Shown piece by piece: positions 1 through 8,330 of a stretch of 64,000 nucleotides of DNA. The stretch's first letter is position 1, and every line of letters starts with the position of its first letter. The translations under genes were made by a program, and so were the position numbers. This DNA is from Streptomyces decoyicus (GTDB lineage Bacteria; Actinomycetota; Actinomycetes; Streptomycetales; Streptomycetaceae), in assembly GCF_019880305.1 (NCBI RefSeq), contig NZ_CP082301.1, forward strand, positions 5,518,001-5,582,000, written 5' to 3'. The notes beneath the pieces are model-generated. The model saw only the letters and a list, made by a program, of their open reading frames with translations. It did no database searches and was not told the origin of the DNA.

Positions 1-47
1 GGGCCCGGCGATCAGACCGGCGTGACCGGAGCAAGGGAGAGAGAGCA

Positions 48-290
48 GTGGTGACGGCTGTGCTGGATGTGATGTGTGCGATGGGTCTGGTGGGCGTGGC
101 ACTGGTGACGGGCATGGCGGATGTGGCGCACCACGGCCGCCGGGACGGTCGTCGGCGCGGCAGCCGTCCGGGCAGCCCGGCGTACGCCCTCCCCGGGGAC
201 CGCGGGCGCCCGGCCCGGTGGCGCCTGCCGCACCCCCGCCCCGGCCGGGGCGGCTGTGCCGCGGCCCGGGGGAGAGGGGACGTGCTGTGA
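48..290 (+). CDS. Small membrane-anchored hypothetical protein
   Basis: This 80-residue protein is not recognised. It begins with about 25 hydrophobic residues (Val/Ala/Met/Gly-rich), which could be one membrane segment or a signal sequence. The rest is Arg/Gly/Pro-rich and probably disordered. The GTG start follows a purine-rich AGGGAGAG ribosome binding site. Its TGA stop overlaps the GTG start of the next gene (GTGA at 287-290), so the two are probably translated together. The gene lies at the window edge and upstream partners may be missing. Confidence 0.5.
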   Translation: MVTAVLDVMCAMGLVGVALVTGMADVAHHGRRDGRRRGSRPGSPAYALPGDRGRPARWRLPHPRPGRGGCAAARGRGDVL

Positions 291-1519
291 CCACACCCGA
301 CGGCGGAGCCACTCACGCCGCACCGGCCATGGAGGAAGGGAGCGCCGCCCGGACCGCGCCGCCGCGCAAGGAGGCCGCCCGCCCCGCCCGCCGCGGCCCC
401 GCCGACCCCGTACGGTCCCTGATGCACCACCACCAGGAGCTGTGCGCCCGAGCCGTCGACGCGCTGGAGATCGCCGCCGGCCTGGAGGCGCACGGCGTCA
501 CCGACCGTACGGCCGCCCGCTTCCGGCACCGCGACGTCTTCTCGCTCGCCGAGGAGCTCTACGCCCGGGTGCCGCGCGCCGACCCGGCCACCACCCCGCC
601 GCCCACGCCCGAGCCGGCGGCCGCGCCCGCCGCCGTCCGGGGCTCCCGGAGCGTGCGCGGGGTGCTGCACCTGCTGCCCGGCGCCGTCTGCGTCGCGGCG
701 GTGGTCGCCCTCGCCTCGGTCGGTGCGGCCCCGCCCGACGTACGTACCGCCGTCGGCGCCGCGGGCGGGGTGCTGGTCGTCCTCGCCGTCCGGCTGGGCG
801 TCCGGTCCGGGCCGCTGCGACGACGCCACCAGGGCGCCGGACCGCGGACCGCCGGCCTGTGGGTCTGCTGGACGGCCGGGTACGCGGTGTACGGCGACTG
901 GCTGCTCCGGCAACTGCTGGCCGGCGGCCCCGATCTCCCCCACGCCGCTCCCCGGGCCGCCGTCGCGACCGCCGTGGCACTGGCCTTCGCCCTCGCCCCC
1001 GCGGCCGGCTGCGCCCACTGGTTCGCGGTGCGCGGGCGGCGCGGTCTGGCCGCCAGCCGGGGCCTGGGAGAACTCGCCGCCCGGGTCCGGCCGTTGCTGC
1101 TCGGCACCACCCTGCTCTTCCTGTGCGCGCTGGTGGCACTGCTCCTCGGCGCGGACGCCGTCTTCGGTGACGACGGCACGATGGCGGTGGTCGCGGCCGC
1201 CGCACTGGGCGTGCTGCTCTTCCTCGCCAGGCTGCTGGCCGTGCACGGTTTCCCCGAGGCGGCCGCGACGGGCCTGGCGTCGGCCGCCGCTCTGGAGGCC
1301 CTCGCCCTGTCCCTGGTGCTGATCTCCCGGCTCCCCGGTCTGCCGCCGCTCGGCCTCCCGGTCGAGGCGCTGGCCACCGCCGCCGGGCCGGCCGCCGTAC
1401 CCGCCGTGGCCTGCACGGCCGCCGCACTCGGCCTCCTCGTCCACGGTCTGCGGGCGCTCACCGGCGCCTGCGCCCACTGGCCGGCTCCCCCCGGCCCGGC
1501 GGAGGCGCACCGGCCGTGA
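287..1519 (+). CDS. Polytopic integral membrane protein, unknown function
   Basis: The product has 410 residues. About 110 cytoplasm-like residues, including a helical stretch near 45-95 and a Pro/Ala linker, precede a C-terminal half with roughly eight hydrophobic segments (about 125-395). No catalytic motif is visible. The GTG start overlaps the stop of the preceding small membrane protein, so the pair looks translationally coupled. The epimerase gene and a spherulation-type remnant downstream suggest a surface-polysaccharide context, but that is inference. A longer reading from position 74 is open in the same frame; I rejected it because it would run through the upstream gene in another frame. 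Confidence 0.65.
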   Translation: MTTPDGGATHAAPAMEEGSAARTAPPRKEAARPARRGPADPVRSLMHHHQELCARAVDALEIAAGLEAHGVTDRTAARFRHRDVFSLAEELYARVPRADPATTPPPTPEPAAAPAAVRGSRSVRGVLHLLPGAVCVAAVVALASVGAAPPDVRTAVGAAGGVLVVLAVRLGVRSGPLRRRHQGAGPRTAGLWVCWTAGYAVYGDWLLRQLLAGGPDLPHAAPRAAVATAVALAFALAPAAGCAHWFAVRGRRGLAASRGLGELAARVRPLLLGTTLLFLCALVALLLGADAVFGDDGTMAVVAAAALGVLLFLARLLAVHGFPEAAATGLASAAALEALALSLVLISRLPGLPPLGLPVEALATAAGPAAVPAVACTAAALGLLVHGLRALTGACAHWPAPPGPAEAHRP

Positions 1520-1601
1520 CCCTCCGGACGCCCCCCGGCCCCCGACTCCCCGTCCCCCCACACGGGCACCCCCACCACGCACCACCCCCGAAGCGGCACC
1601 C

Positions 1602-1728
1602 CGAAACAGCCGCTTCGGCCTCTTCGCCGCGGACCTCACCCCCCACGTGGCCCCCGCCCCCTGGGCGGACGCCGACGCCGCGGCCGAAGCCGACCTGCTT
1701 CCCTCGATCCGCCTTAGGAGCACGACAC
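1602..1728 (+). pseudogene. Coding-like remnant without a start or stop of its own
   Basis: Read in the frame of the downstream epimerase, about 42 codons here carry the strong third-position G/C bias of a real Streptomyces gene. The composition is protein-like, with Phe, Leu, Asp and Trp in mixture. The sequence before 1600 is Pro/His-rich and loses the bias. No ribosome binding site or start opens this stretch. It could be the 3' end of a deleted gene or an unannotated N-terminal extension of the epimerase. I favour a remnant, with low certainty. Confidence 0.25.
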
Positions 1729-1779
1729 ATGAACGTCCAGCCGACCACACGCCACGCGGACCGGGGGGTCGCACGATGA
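1729..1779 (+). CDS. 16-codon leader ORF coupled to epimerase
   Basis: An ATG with a well-placed AGGAG eight bases upstream opens a 16-residue ORF. Its TGA stop overlaps the ATG of the epimerase gene (ATGA at 1776-1779). The epimerase ATG has no comparable Shine-Dalgarno sequence of its own. The mini-ORF may therefore deliver ribosomes to it by coupling. The peptide is Thr/Arg-rich and unrecognised. It could also be the truncated start of a lost gene. Confidence 0.35.
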   Translation: MNVQPTTRHADRGVAR

Positions 1780-2732
1780 GGGTGCTGCTCATCGGCGCCA
1801 ACGGCTACCTGGGCCGTTATGTCGCCGACCGCCTGCTCGCCGACCCCGCCGTCCAGCTCACCGCCCTCGGGCGGGGGGACGACGCCGACGTCCGCTTCGA
1901 CCTGGCCACCGGCAGTCCCGGGGCGCTCACCCGCTTCTTCGACGCGGTCCACCCCGGTGTCGTCGTCAACTGCGCGGGCGCCACCCGTGGCGGTGCCCGC
2001 GAGCTGACCCGGCACAACACCGTCGCGGTCGCCACCATCTGCGAATCGCTGCGGCGCAGCAGCTGCGGTGCCCGGCTCGTCCACCTGGGCTGCGCCTCCG
2101 AGTACGGGCCCTCCCAGCCCGGCTCGTCCACCGCCGAGGACGCGATCCCGCGCCCCGGCGGCCCGTACGGCGTCAGCAAACTCGCCGCCACCGAACTGGT
2201 GCTGGGCTCCGGGCTCGACGCCGTCGTGCTGCGGATCTTCTCGCCGGTCGGCCCCGGCACCCCGGCGGGATCACCGCTCGGCCGGCTCGCCGAGGCGATG
2301 CGCCGCGCCATGCAGTCCGGCGACAACGAGCTCAAGCTCGGCGGGCTCGGCGTGCAACGGGACTTCGTCGATGTCCGCGATGTCGCACGCGCGGTGCACG
2401 CCGCTTCGCTGTCCGCCGCCCAGGGCGTCGTCAACATCGGGACCGGCCGCGCCGTACGGCTGCGGGAGGCCGCGTCCGTGCTGGCCCGGGTCGCCGGCTT
2501 CGGCGGCGCGCTCCACGAACTCGACTCCCCGCCGGCCCGGCTGGTCATCCCCGGCCCGTCCCCCGAGCACCCGGTCGGCTCCCCGCCCGCCACCTACCCG
2601 TATCCGGACGGCTGCGGCACCTGGCAGCAGGCGGATGTCCGTACCGCCCGGGACCGGCTCGGCTGGCGCCCCCGGATCGGGCTGGAGGAGTCCCTGGCCG
2701 ACATCTGGATGGAGGCCGCATGCCGTATCTGA
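1776..2732 (+). CDS. NAD-dependent epimerase/dehydratase (extended SDR)
   Basis: This 318-residue extended short-chain dehydrogenase probably acts on a nucleotide-sugar substrate. The N-terminus carries the Rossmann glycine motif GANGYLG at residues 7-13. The catalytic pair is Y131 and K135 in YGVSK, preceded by a Ser-rich strand ending CASEYG, as in UDP-glucose 4-epimerase-like enzymes. The start is set by the family's usual short N-terminus and by the ATGA overlap with the mini-ORF. The gene is flanked by a membrane protein and a broken spherulation-family gene. The exact substrate cannot be read from sequence. Confidence 0.85.
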   Translation: MRVLLIGANGYLGRYVADRLLADPAVQLTALGRGDDADVRFDLATGSPGALTRFFDAVHPGVVVNCAGATRGGARELTRHNTVAVATICESLRRSSCGARLVHLGCASEYGPSQPGSSTAEDAIPRPGGPYGVSKLAATELVLGSGLDAVVLRIFSPVGPGTPAGSPLGRLAEAMRRAMQSGDNELKLGGLGVQRDFVDVRDVARAVHAASLSAAQGVVNIGTGRAVRLREAASVLARVAGFGGALHELDSPPARLVIPGPSPEHPVGSPPATYPYPDGCGTWQQADVRTARDRLGWRPRIGLEESLADIWMEAACRI

Positions 2733-3097
2733 CCAGCCTCACCGGCACCGCCCACGCCCAGCCGCGTGAGACGGGTGTCCGTATGCTGGGACGCGCGGGG
2801 TGTGCCCCTTCGGCCGGTCACAGGCGGCCACGGGGGTATCTCCCGGCGCCTTGAGAGCGTGGAGGGGAGGGCCTCCGAGCACCCTCCGGAGCGGTTCTGT
2901 CCCCTCGTCCACAGCGTGCCGCGGGGACGGATCCCGACGGGGTGCTGCGGATCACCCGCCGGCCGGGAGCGGACGCCGGGTACGTGACCGACCGCCGTCC
3001 CGCCGCGGCGCCAGGCGCTGTCGGCGGCGTCCGGGAGCCGCTGCCCGGCTACTGGGACGAAATCGTCTCGCGCATCGGAACAGGTGTCTCGGAATGA
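2720..3097 (+). pseudogene. Broken spherulation-specific family 4-like gene
   Basis: No single frame spans this interval, but three pieces of one probable protein remain. An ATG at 2720, inside the end of the epimerase gene, starts MPYLTSLTG and stops at 2854. A second-frame segment around 2877-2925 reads HPPERFCPLVHSVPRG. A third segment (about 2927-3097) ends PGYWDEIVSRIGTGVSE and stops at 3095. From memory these resemble the start, a late internal motif and the C-terminus of the spherulation-specific family 4 protein that often sits beside this epimerase and moeZ in streptomycetes. An internal deletion plus frameshifts is the simplest explanation. A protein search would decide. Confidence 0.5.
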
Positions 3098-3194
3098 AGA
3101 AGGGCGTGGCAGTGTTACGGGCAGAGCAAGCTCCCCCACTCTCGGCCCCGCTCGGGCGGGGGGAACCCCATCAAGACCGACCAACGGAGTCCCC

Positions 3195-4373
3195 GTGTCG
3201 CTGCCACCCCTGGTCGAGCCCGCTTCCGAGCTCACCGTCGATGAGGTCCGCAGGTACTCCCGCCACCTGATCATCCCCGATGTCGGGATGGACGGGCAGA
3301 AGCGGCTGAAGAACGCCAAGGTGCTGTGTGTCGGCGCCGGTGGCCTGGGCTCGCCCGCGCTGATGTATCTGGCCGCGGCCGGCGTCGGCACGCTCGGCAT
3401 CGTGGAGTTCGACGAGGTCGACGAGTCGAACCTGCAGCGCCAGATCATCCACAGCCAGGCGGACATCGGCCGCTCCAAGGCCGCGTCCGCCAAGGACACG
3501 GTGCTGGGCATCAACCCGTACGTCACCGTGAACCTCCACGAAGAGCGCCTGGACTCCACGAACGTCATGGAGCTCTTCGCGCAGTACGACCTGATCGTCG
3601 ACGGCACGGACAACTTCGCCACCCGTTACCTGGTCAACGACGCCTGCGTGCTGCTGAACAAGCCGTACGTCTGGGGTTCGATCTACCGCTTCGACGGCCA
3701 GGCGTCGGTGTTCTGGAGCGAGCACGGTCCCTGCTACCGCTGCCTGTACCCCGAGCCCCCGCCGCCGGGCATGGTGCCCTCCTGCGCCGAGGGCGGCGTC
3801 CTCGGTGTGCTGTGCGCCTCCATCGGCTCCATCCAGGTCAACGAGGCCATCAAGCTGCTCGCCGGCATCGGCGACCCGCTGGTCGGCCGGCTGATGATCT
3901 ATGACGCCCTGGAGATGACGTACCGCCAGGTCAAGGTCCGCAAGGACCCGGACTGCGCCGTCTGCGGTGAGAACCCGACCGTCACCGAGCTCATCGACTA
4001 CGAGGCCTTCTGCGGCGTCGTGTCCGAGGAGGCCCAGGAGGCGGCGGCCGGCTCGACGATCACTCCCAAGCAGCTCAAGGAGTGGATCGACGGCGACGAG
4101 AAGATCGAGATCATCGACGTCCGCGAGCCGAACGAGTTCGAGATCGTCTCGATCCCCGGCGCCAAGCTGATCCCGAAGAACGAGTTCCTGATGGGCACCG
4201 CCCTCCAGGACCTCCCGCAGGACCGGAAGATCGTCCTGCACTGCAAGACGGGCGTCCGCTCCGCCGAGGTCCTGGCCGTCCTCAAGTCCGCGGGCTTCGC
4301 CGACGCGGTGCATGTCGGCGGCGGCGTCATCGGCTGGGTCAACACCGTCGAGCCGGAGAAGCCGGTCTACTGA
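3195..4373 (+). CDS. moeZ: MoeZ: adenylyltransferase-sulfurtransferase (E1-like plus rhodanese)
   Basis: The product has 392 residues, the usual MoeZ length. The N-terminal half is a ThiF/MoeB E1-like domain with GAGGLG at residues 47-52, an SNLQRQ adenylation motif and two CxxC pairs (CYRC, CAVC) for zinc. The C-terminal half is a rhodanese domain with active-site Cys350 in CKTGVR. MoeZ adenylates and thiocarboxylates small sulfur carriers (MoaD, CysO, ThiS-type and, in streptomycetes, those of secondary metabolism). The GTG start has GGAG five bases upstream. The gene is monocistronic before a strong terminator. MoaE is encoded about 30 kb away in the same window. Confidence 0.96.
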   Translation: MSLPPLVEPASELTVDEVRRYSRHLIIPDVGMDGQKRLKNAKVLCVGAGGLGSPALMYLAAAGVGTLGIVEFDEVDESNLQRQIIHSQADIGRSKAASAKDTVLGINPYVTVNLHEERLDSTNVMELFAQYDLIVDGTDNFATRYLVNDACVLLNKPYVWGSIYRFDGQASVFWSEHGPCYRCLYPEPPPPGMVPSCAEGGVLGVLCASIGSIQVNEAIKLLAGIGDPLVGRLMIYDALEMTYRQVKVRKDPDCAVCGENPTVTELIDYEAFCGVVSEEAQEAAAGSTITPKQLKEWIDGDEKIEIIDVREPNEFEIVSIPGAKLIPKNEFLMGTALQDLPQDRKIVLHCKTGVRSAEVLAVLKSAGFADAVHVGGGVIGWVNTVEPEKPVY

Positions 4374-4391
4374 CCTTCCCCACCACACGCC

Positions 4392-4426
4392 AAGGCGCCG
4401 GTCCGTGCACTGCGGACCGGCGCCTT
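4392..4426. terminator. Bidirectional terminator between convergent genes
   Basis: A perfect 14-bp stem (AAGGCGCCGGTCCG and its complement) with a 7-nt loop lies 19 bp after moeZ and 44 bp from the end of the convergent membrane-protein gene. It can serve both strands. Confidence 0.85.
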
Positions 4427-4470
4427 CGTGCGCCGCGGTGTGACCCGGCCGGCGCGGCGGCCGGTCCCGC

Positions 4471-7400
4471 TCAGATCCCGCCCTTGCGCGTCAGGTAGTT
4501 GAACGCCAACCAGCCCGGCAGCACCGGCAGCCAGAAGACCAGCAGCCGGAACAGCAGCACTGCCGGGAACGCCACGTCACCGGCGAGTCCGGCGAAGGTG
4601 AGGGCACCGATCAGCGCGCTCTCCACGGCACCCACACCACCCGGCGTCGGCGCGGCCGAGCCCAGCGCGTTACCGGCGAGGAAGGCGACCGCGATGCTCG
4701 CGTAGCTGATCGTGTCGCCGCCGCCGAACGCCCGGATCGAGGCGTCCAGACACATCACGTTAGCCGCCGTCAGCAGCAGCATCCCGCCGATGCCGGTGAC
4801 CAGCTTCCCGGGCCGCTGGAGGATGTCCAGCATCCGCGGGACCACCCCCGCGAACAGCGAGCGCACCCGCCGGGAGACGAACTTGCGCAGGGCCGGCACC
4901 GCCGTGACGATCAGAACCAGGACGGCCACGGTCAGCAGCCCGGCGATGACCGTACGGGACGGCGAGAGCGTCGGGGTCTGCTCCTGGGTGCCGGTCAGAT
5001 ATCCGAAGACCAGCAACAGCAGGATGTGACTGCCCAGACCGAACAGCTGGGACGCGCCGACACTCGCCACCGCCAGGCCGGGGCGGACCCCGGCGCGCTG
5101 GAGGAAACGGGTGTTGAGCGCCACCCCGCCGATCGCGGCGGGCGCCACCAGCTTCACGAAGTTGCCGGCGATCTGCGCAATGACCGTCCGGACGAACGAC
5201 ACCCGCTCCGTGACGAACCCCAGCAGGCTCATCGTCGCCGCGATGTACGTCAGCGCCGAGAAGAACATCGCGACCAGCACCCATTGCCAGCCGGCCTTGC
5301 TGACCACATCGCCCAGGTTGAAGTGGGTGAGCGTGGACAGCAGGTAATACACGGCGAAGGCACCGGCGATCCAGCTGATCAGGATGCGCGGGCTGAGCCG
5401 CTCCAGCTTGGCGGGCTGGATCACCGCCGTCGGACGGATCAGCAGCACCTGTCTGCGGATCTGCGCGAGCAGGTCCTCCTCACGGGCCTCGTCCGAGGCC
5501 TCGTCCAGGGCGCGTTTCTCGGCGTTCTTCGCCGCCTGCCGCTCGGCCCGCAGCGTCTTGCGGTCCTTGGGGCTCCCCGCCTCGCGTGCCTCCCGCGCCT
5601 CCTTGGCGGCCTGGGACGCCTCCAGCACGGCCTCGCGCTCCCGCTTGGAGCGCTCACGGGCCAGCTGGCGCAGCGTCGCGCGGGTGGTGCGGCTCAGCGC
5701 GATCGGCTGGAGCAGCGGCAGGCTGTCGGCGACCGCGTCCGGGCCGAGCACCTCGACGGCCGCGGCCACCGCGCGCTCGGCGCCGACCCGCAGACCGCAG
5801 GTGGTCAGCAGCTGGGCGATGTCCATCCGCAGCACGAGATCGCCGGCCGCGATCTCGCCGCCGCGCAGCTCGGTCAGCACGATAGTGCCGGAACGATCCA
5901 TCAGCAGCGCGTCCCCGACCAGCCGCCGGTGCGCGATCCGCCGGGACTGGAGCGCCTCGACCTGCCGCCAGGCGCTGTGCATCAGCGCGTCGGTGATCTC
6001 CTCGTCGGCCAGCGAGTCGAAGGTCCGGCCGCCGATGTGCTCGTAGACCAGCATCACCGCGTCCGGGCCGAGCTCGGAGGTGGCGATCAGCTTCGGGGCA
6101 TGGGCACCGGCCGCGATCGCCGCATACGCCAGCAGCGCCTCCTGCTCCAGCGCCTGGCGCAGCGACTGGAGACTGCGGCGCTGGTTGATGCCGCGCAGCG
6201 AGAGCCGGCGCCACACGCGGTAGAAGAAGCCGTGCGCCTGCTGCTCGCGGTCGACGACGGTGACATCGATCGGCGGGCCGTCCTCCAGGGTGACGAGGTA
6301 GCGGCGGCCGCGGTCGGGATGCTCGGACGGGTCCGTGGTGGCCGCGTCCTCCGCACGCAGCGCGGAGACCGGGTGGAAGCCGACCCGGCGCAGCCCCGCT
6401 AGGAGGTTCTGGCCGGTGGGGCGGACATTGGGGGAGCCGACCGCGTAGAGGGTGCCGTAGGCGACGGTCCAGCCGATCAGCACGGTCGTGACGATCGCGA
6501 ACGGAGTGGTGTACCGCCCGACCAGCACCGCGAACGCGTCCAGCAGCAGCACGCACCACATCGCGACCCGCCAGCGGGGCCGCCGGGACATCCCCACCGC
6601 CGTCATATAGGCGATCACGGGCGCCAGATAACTGTGCACCGGAGCGGAGAGGGAACCGTTGTCGAGGGGCTGGGTCAGCGCGGCCCGGATGGACGCGGGC
6701 GCGGCGTCGGCCACCCACAAGTCGGCGGCCAGCGACACCCCGTGGGCGAGGACCGCGGCCAGCACACCGTCCGCGATCCGCAGTCCGTCCCGCTTGATCA
6801 GCCGCTCGACGGCGAACGCCACCGGCACGATCAGCACCGCGACGCTGGAGGTCAGCCCCGCCAGGTTGATCAGCAGCGGCGGCGCGGCCTTCGCGCCGGT
6901 GCCGATGTCCCGCGCCAGGCCCTGGGTGGTGCCGTGGGCGAAGGTGGCGAGCCCGAGGACGAGGGCGATCCCGGCGATGCCGAGCAGCAGCCGCAGCAGG
7001 TCGGCGGGCCGGTGCACCCGGGCGGGCAGCAGCGGCTCGTCGCCGGAGACCCGGTCGACGTGGAACTCGCCGTACTCGCCGGAGCCCAGGTCGGAACGGT
7101 GCGAGCCCGTGTGGGGCCTGGCCGGGGCCGCGCCGGACACCGGCTCCTCGCCCTGGTCTCGCGCGGCCGGTCCGTCCTGCGCCTGCTCGGGCTGCTTGCT
7201 GTTCCTCTCCTCCTCGTGCCGCTCGGGTGGCTCGGGCTCCTTGGGCTCTTCCGGCCTCTCGGACGCCCCGGGTCGTTCGGCCTTCTCGATCGTGCTCGCC
7301 TTTTCGGTAGCGGAAGCCGTATCCGGCCTCCGTTGGTGCTTCCCCTGGTGCGCCGCCTGCTGCCGTATCGGCCGCCCGGTCGGCGCGGTCGGTTCGGGCG

Positions 7401-7500
7401 CGGTGCCGGTGGTGCCGACGGCCAGCGCCTCAGGGGCGCCCGCCTCCCGTGGAGGCGCCGCACCCTGCTGCTCGGCCGTCTCTTCTTGATCTCGTCTCAC
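4471..7500 (-). CDS. LPG-synthase-type membrane protein with degenerate kinase domain
   Basis: The protein has 1009 residues in four parts. Residues 1-150 are acidic, Pro/Glu-rich and disordered. About six hydrophobic segments follow (about 165-350). Residues about 370-600 have an aminoglycoside-kinase/ABC1-like fold. A charged helical linker leads to a C-terminal LPG_synthase_TM (UPF0104-type) domain of about eight helices ending in APTPGGVGAVE. The kinase-like part has an IAHRRLVGDALLMD loop where a catalytic Asp would be expected, and no DFG, so it is probably a pseudokinase. LPG_synthase_TM proteins flip or aminoacylate lipids (MprF family), but the catalytic GNAT-type domain of MprF is absent. 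The role here is unknown. The GTG start is the first in frame. Confidence 0.8.
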   Translation of the reverse strand: MRRDQEETAEQQGAAPPREAGAPEALAVGTTGTAPEPTAPTGRPIRQQAAHQGKHQRRPDTASATEKASTIEKAERPGASERPEEPKEPEPPERHEEERNSKQPEQAQDGPAARDQGEEPVSGAAPARPHTGSHRSDLGSGEYGEFHVDRVSGDEPLLPARVHRPADLLRLLLGIAGIALVLGLATFAHGTTQGLARDIGTGAKAAPPLLINLAGLTSSVAVLIVPVAFAVERLIKRDGLRIADGVLAAVLAHGVSLAADLWVADAAPASIRAALTQPLDNGSLSAPVHSYLAPVIAYMTAVGMSRRPRWRVAMWCVLLLDAFAVLVGRYTTPFAIVTTVLIGWTVAYGTLYAVGSPNVRPTGQNLLAGLRRVGFHPVSALRAEDAATTDPSEHPDRGRRYLVTLEDGPPIDVTVVDREQQAHGFFYRVWRRLSLRGINQRRSLQSLRQALEQEALLAYAAIAAGAHAPKLIATSELGPDAVMLVYEHIGGRTFDSLADEEITDALMHSAWRQVEALQSRRIAHRRLVGDALLMDRSGTIVLTELRGGEIAAGDLVLRMDIAQLLTTCGLRVGAERAVAAAVEVLGPDAVADSLPLLQPIALSRTTRATLRQLARERSKREREAVLEASQAAKEAREAREAGSPKDRKTLRAERQAAKNAEKRALDEASDEAREEDLLAQIRRQVLLIRPTAVIQPAKLERLSPRILISWIAGAFAVYYLLSTLTHFNLGDVVSKAGWQWVLVAMFFSALTYIAATMSLLGFVTERVSFVRTVIAQIAGNFVKLVAPAAIGGVALNTRFLQRAGVRPGLAVASVGASQLFGLGSHILLLLVFGYLTGTQEQTPTLSPSRTVIAGLLTVAVLVLIVTAVPALRKFVSRRVRSLFAGVVPRMLDILQRPGKLVTGIGGMLLLTAANVMCLDASIRAFGGGDTISYASIAVAFLAGNALGSAAPTPGGVGAVESALIGALTFAGLAGDVAFPAVLLFRLLVFWLPVLPGWLAFNYLTRKGGI

Positions 7501-7688
7501 CAGTCACCGTCCGGAAGATGGTGGCACGGCCGACCGGTGGAGGGGGGCATCAGGGTGCATTTCGGGGGCGCGGGAAGTGGATCATCCTCCCCGCGCCGGG
7601 CCTGACGACGCCTTGCCGCCGACCTCCTGGGGGGCGCGGGACCGTGTGTCCGATCCCATTGTCGGTGCCGTGCGGCAGGATGGACCGA

Positions 7689-8108
7689 ATGAGTGGGACC
7701 GGAGATATGGCGGAGGGCGAACTCCCCGCATACGCAGAACGGGTCCTGGCCGTGGCGGAGCTGATCCCGGCGGGCCGGGTGATGACGTACGGCGATGTCG
7801 CGGAGTGGCTCGAGGACGAGGGGCAGCCCGAAGGGCTTCCCGCACAGGACGGTGGCGGGCGAGGGGTCGGCGGACCGCGCCAGGTCGGGCGGGTGATGGC
7901 GCTCTACGGCGGCGCCGTGCCCTGGTGGCGGGTGGTCCGCGCGGACGGCCAGCTGCTGCCCGGCCAGGAACTGCGCGCGCTGGCCCACTACCGGGACGAG
8001 GGCACACCCCTGCGCACCGCCTCGCGAGCGGCCGAGGACCACATACCGCGGCTCGACATGCGGCGGGCCCGCTGGGACGGGCGCCCGGACGACGGCGCGG
8101 CTCCGTAG
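7689..8108 (+). CDS. Alkyltransferase-like (ATL) DNA-binding protein
   Basis: This 139-residue protein has the C-terminal MGMT fold: an AERVLAVAELIPAGRV helix, a winged-helix core and GRVMALYGG. The active-site motif PCHRV of O6-methylguanine methyltransferase is replaced by PWWRVV, so no alkyl-accepting Cys is present. ATL proteins bind O6-alkylguanine and recruit nucleotide excision repair, which fits the adjacent repair genes. Known ATLs usually keep His after the Trp (PWHRV); here that position is also Trp. Starts at 7680 or 7707 are also possible. The gene runs towards adnA. Confidence 0.85.
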   Translation: MSGTGDMAEGELPAYAERVLAVAELIPAGRVMTYGDVAEWLEDEGQPEGLPAQDGGGRGVGGPRQVGRVMALYGGAVPWWRVVRADGQLLPGQELRALAHYRDEGTPLRTASRAAEDHIPRLDMRRARWDGRPDDGAAP

Positions 8109-8120
8109 GGGGTGTCCCCC

Positions 8121-8167
8121 TGGCGCCGACGGCATCGCGCGACGTAGCGCCGACGTCATCGCGCGAC
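8121..8167 (+). repeat. Two tandem 24-bp imperfect repeats
   Basis: The unit (t/-)GGCGCCGACGGCATCGCGCGACG recurs once with two or three changes immediately downstream, between the ATL gene and adnA. A further AGCGTCGGGCAC motif appears twice in the same 220-bp gap (near 8207 and 8272). No protein or RNA structure is recognised; the gap otherwise holds only the adnA upstream region. Confidence 0.5.
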
Positions 8168-8330
8168 GGGCGTGGGACGCGCTGCGGCTCGGATGCCACC
8201 TGGCGTAGCGTCGGGCACTGCCGTCACGACGACGGCCACGCCGCGCGCCGCGCAGCCGGAGCACCGGCCCGCAGCGTCGGGCACCACCTACGCACCATGA
8301 CGAGCACCCTCCTCAGGACCGGCGATCCAC

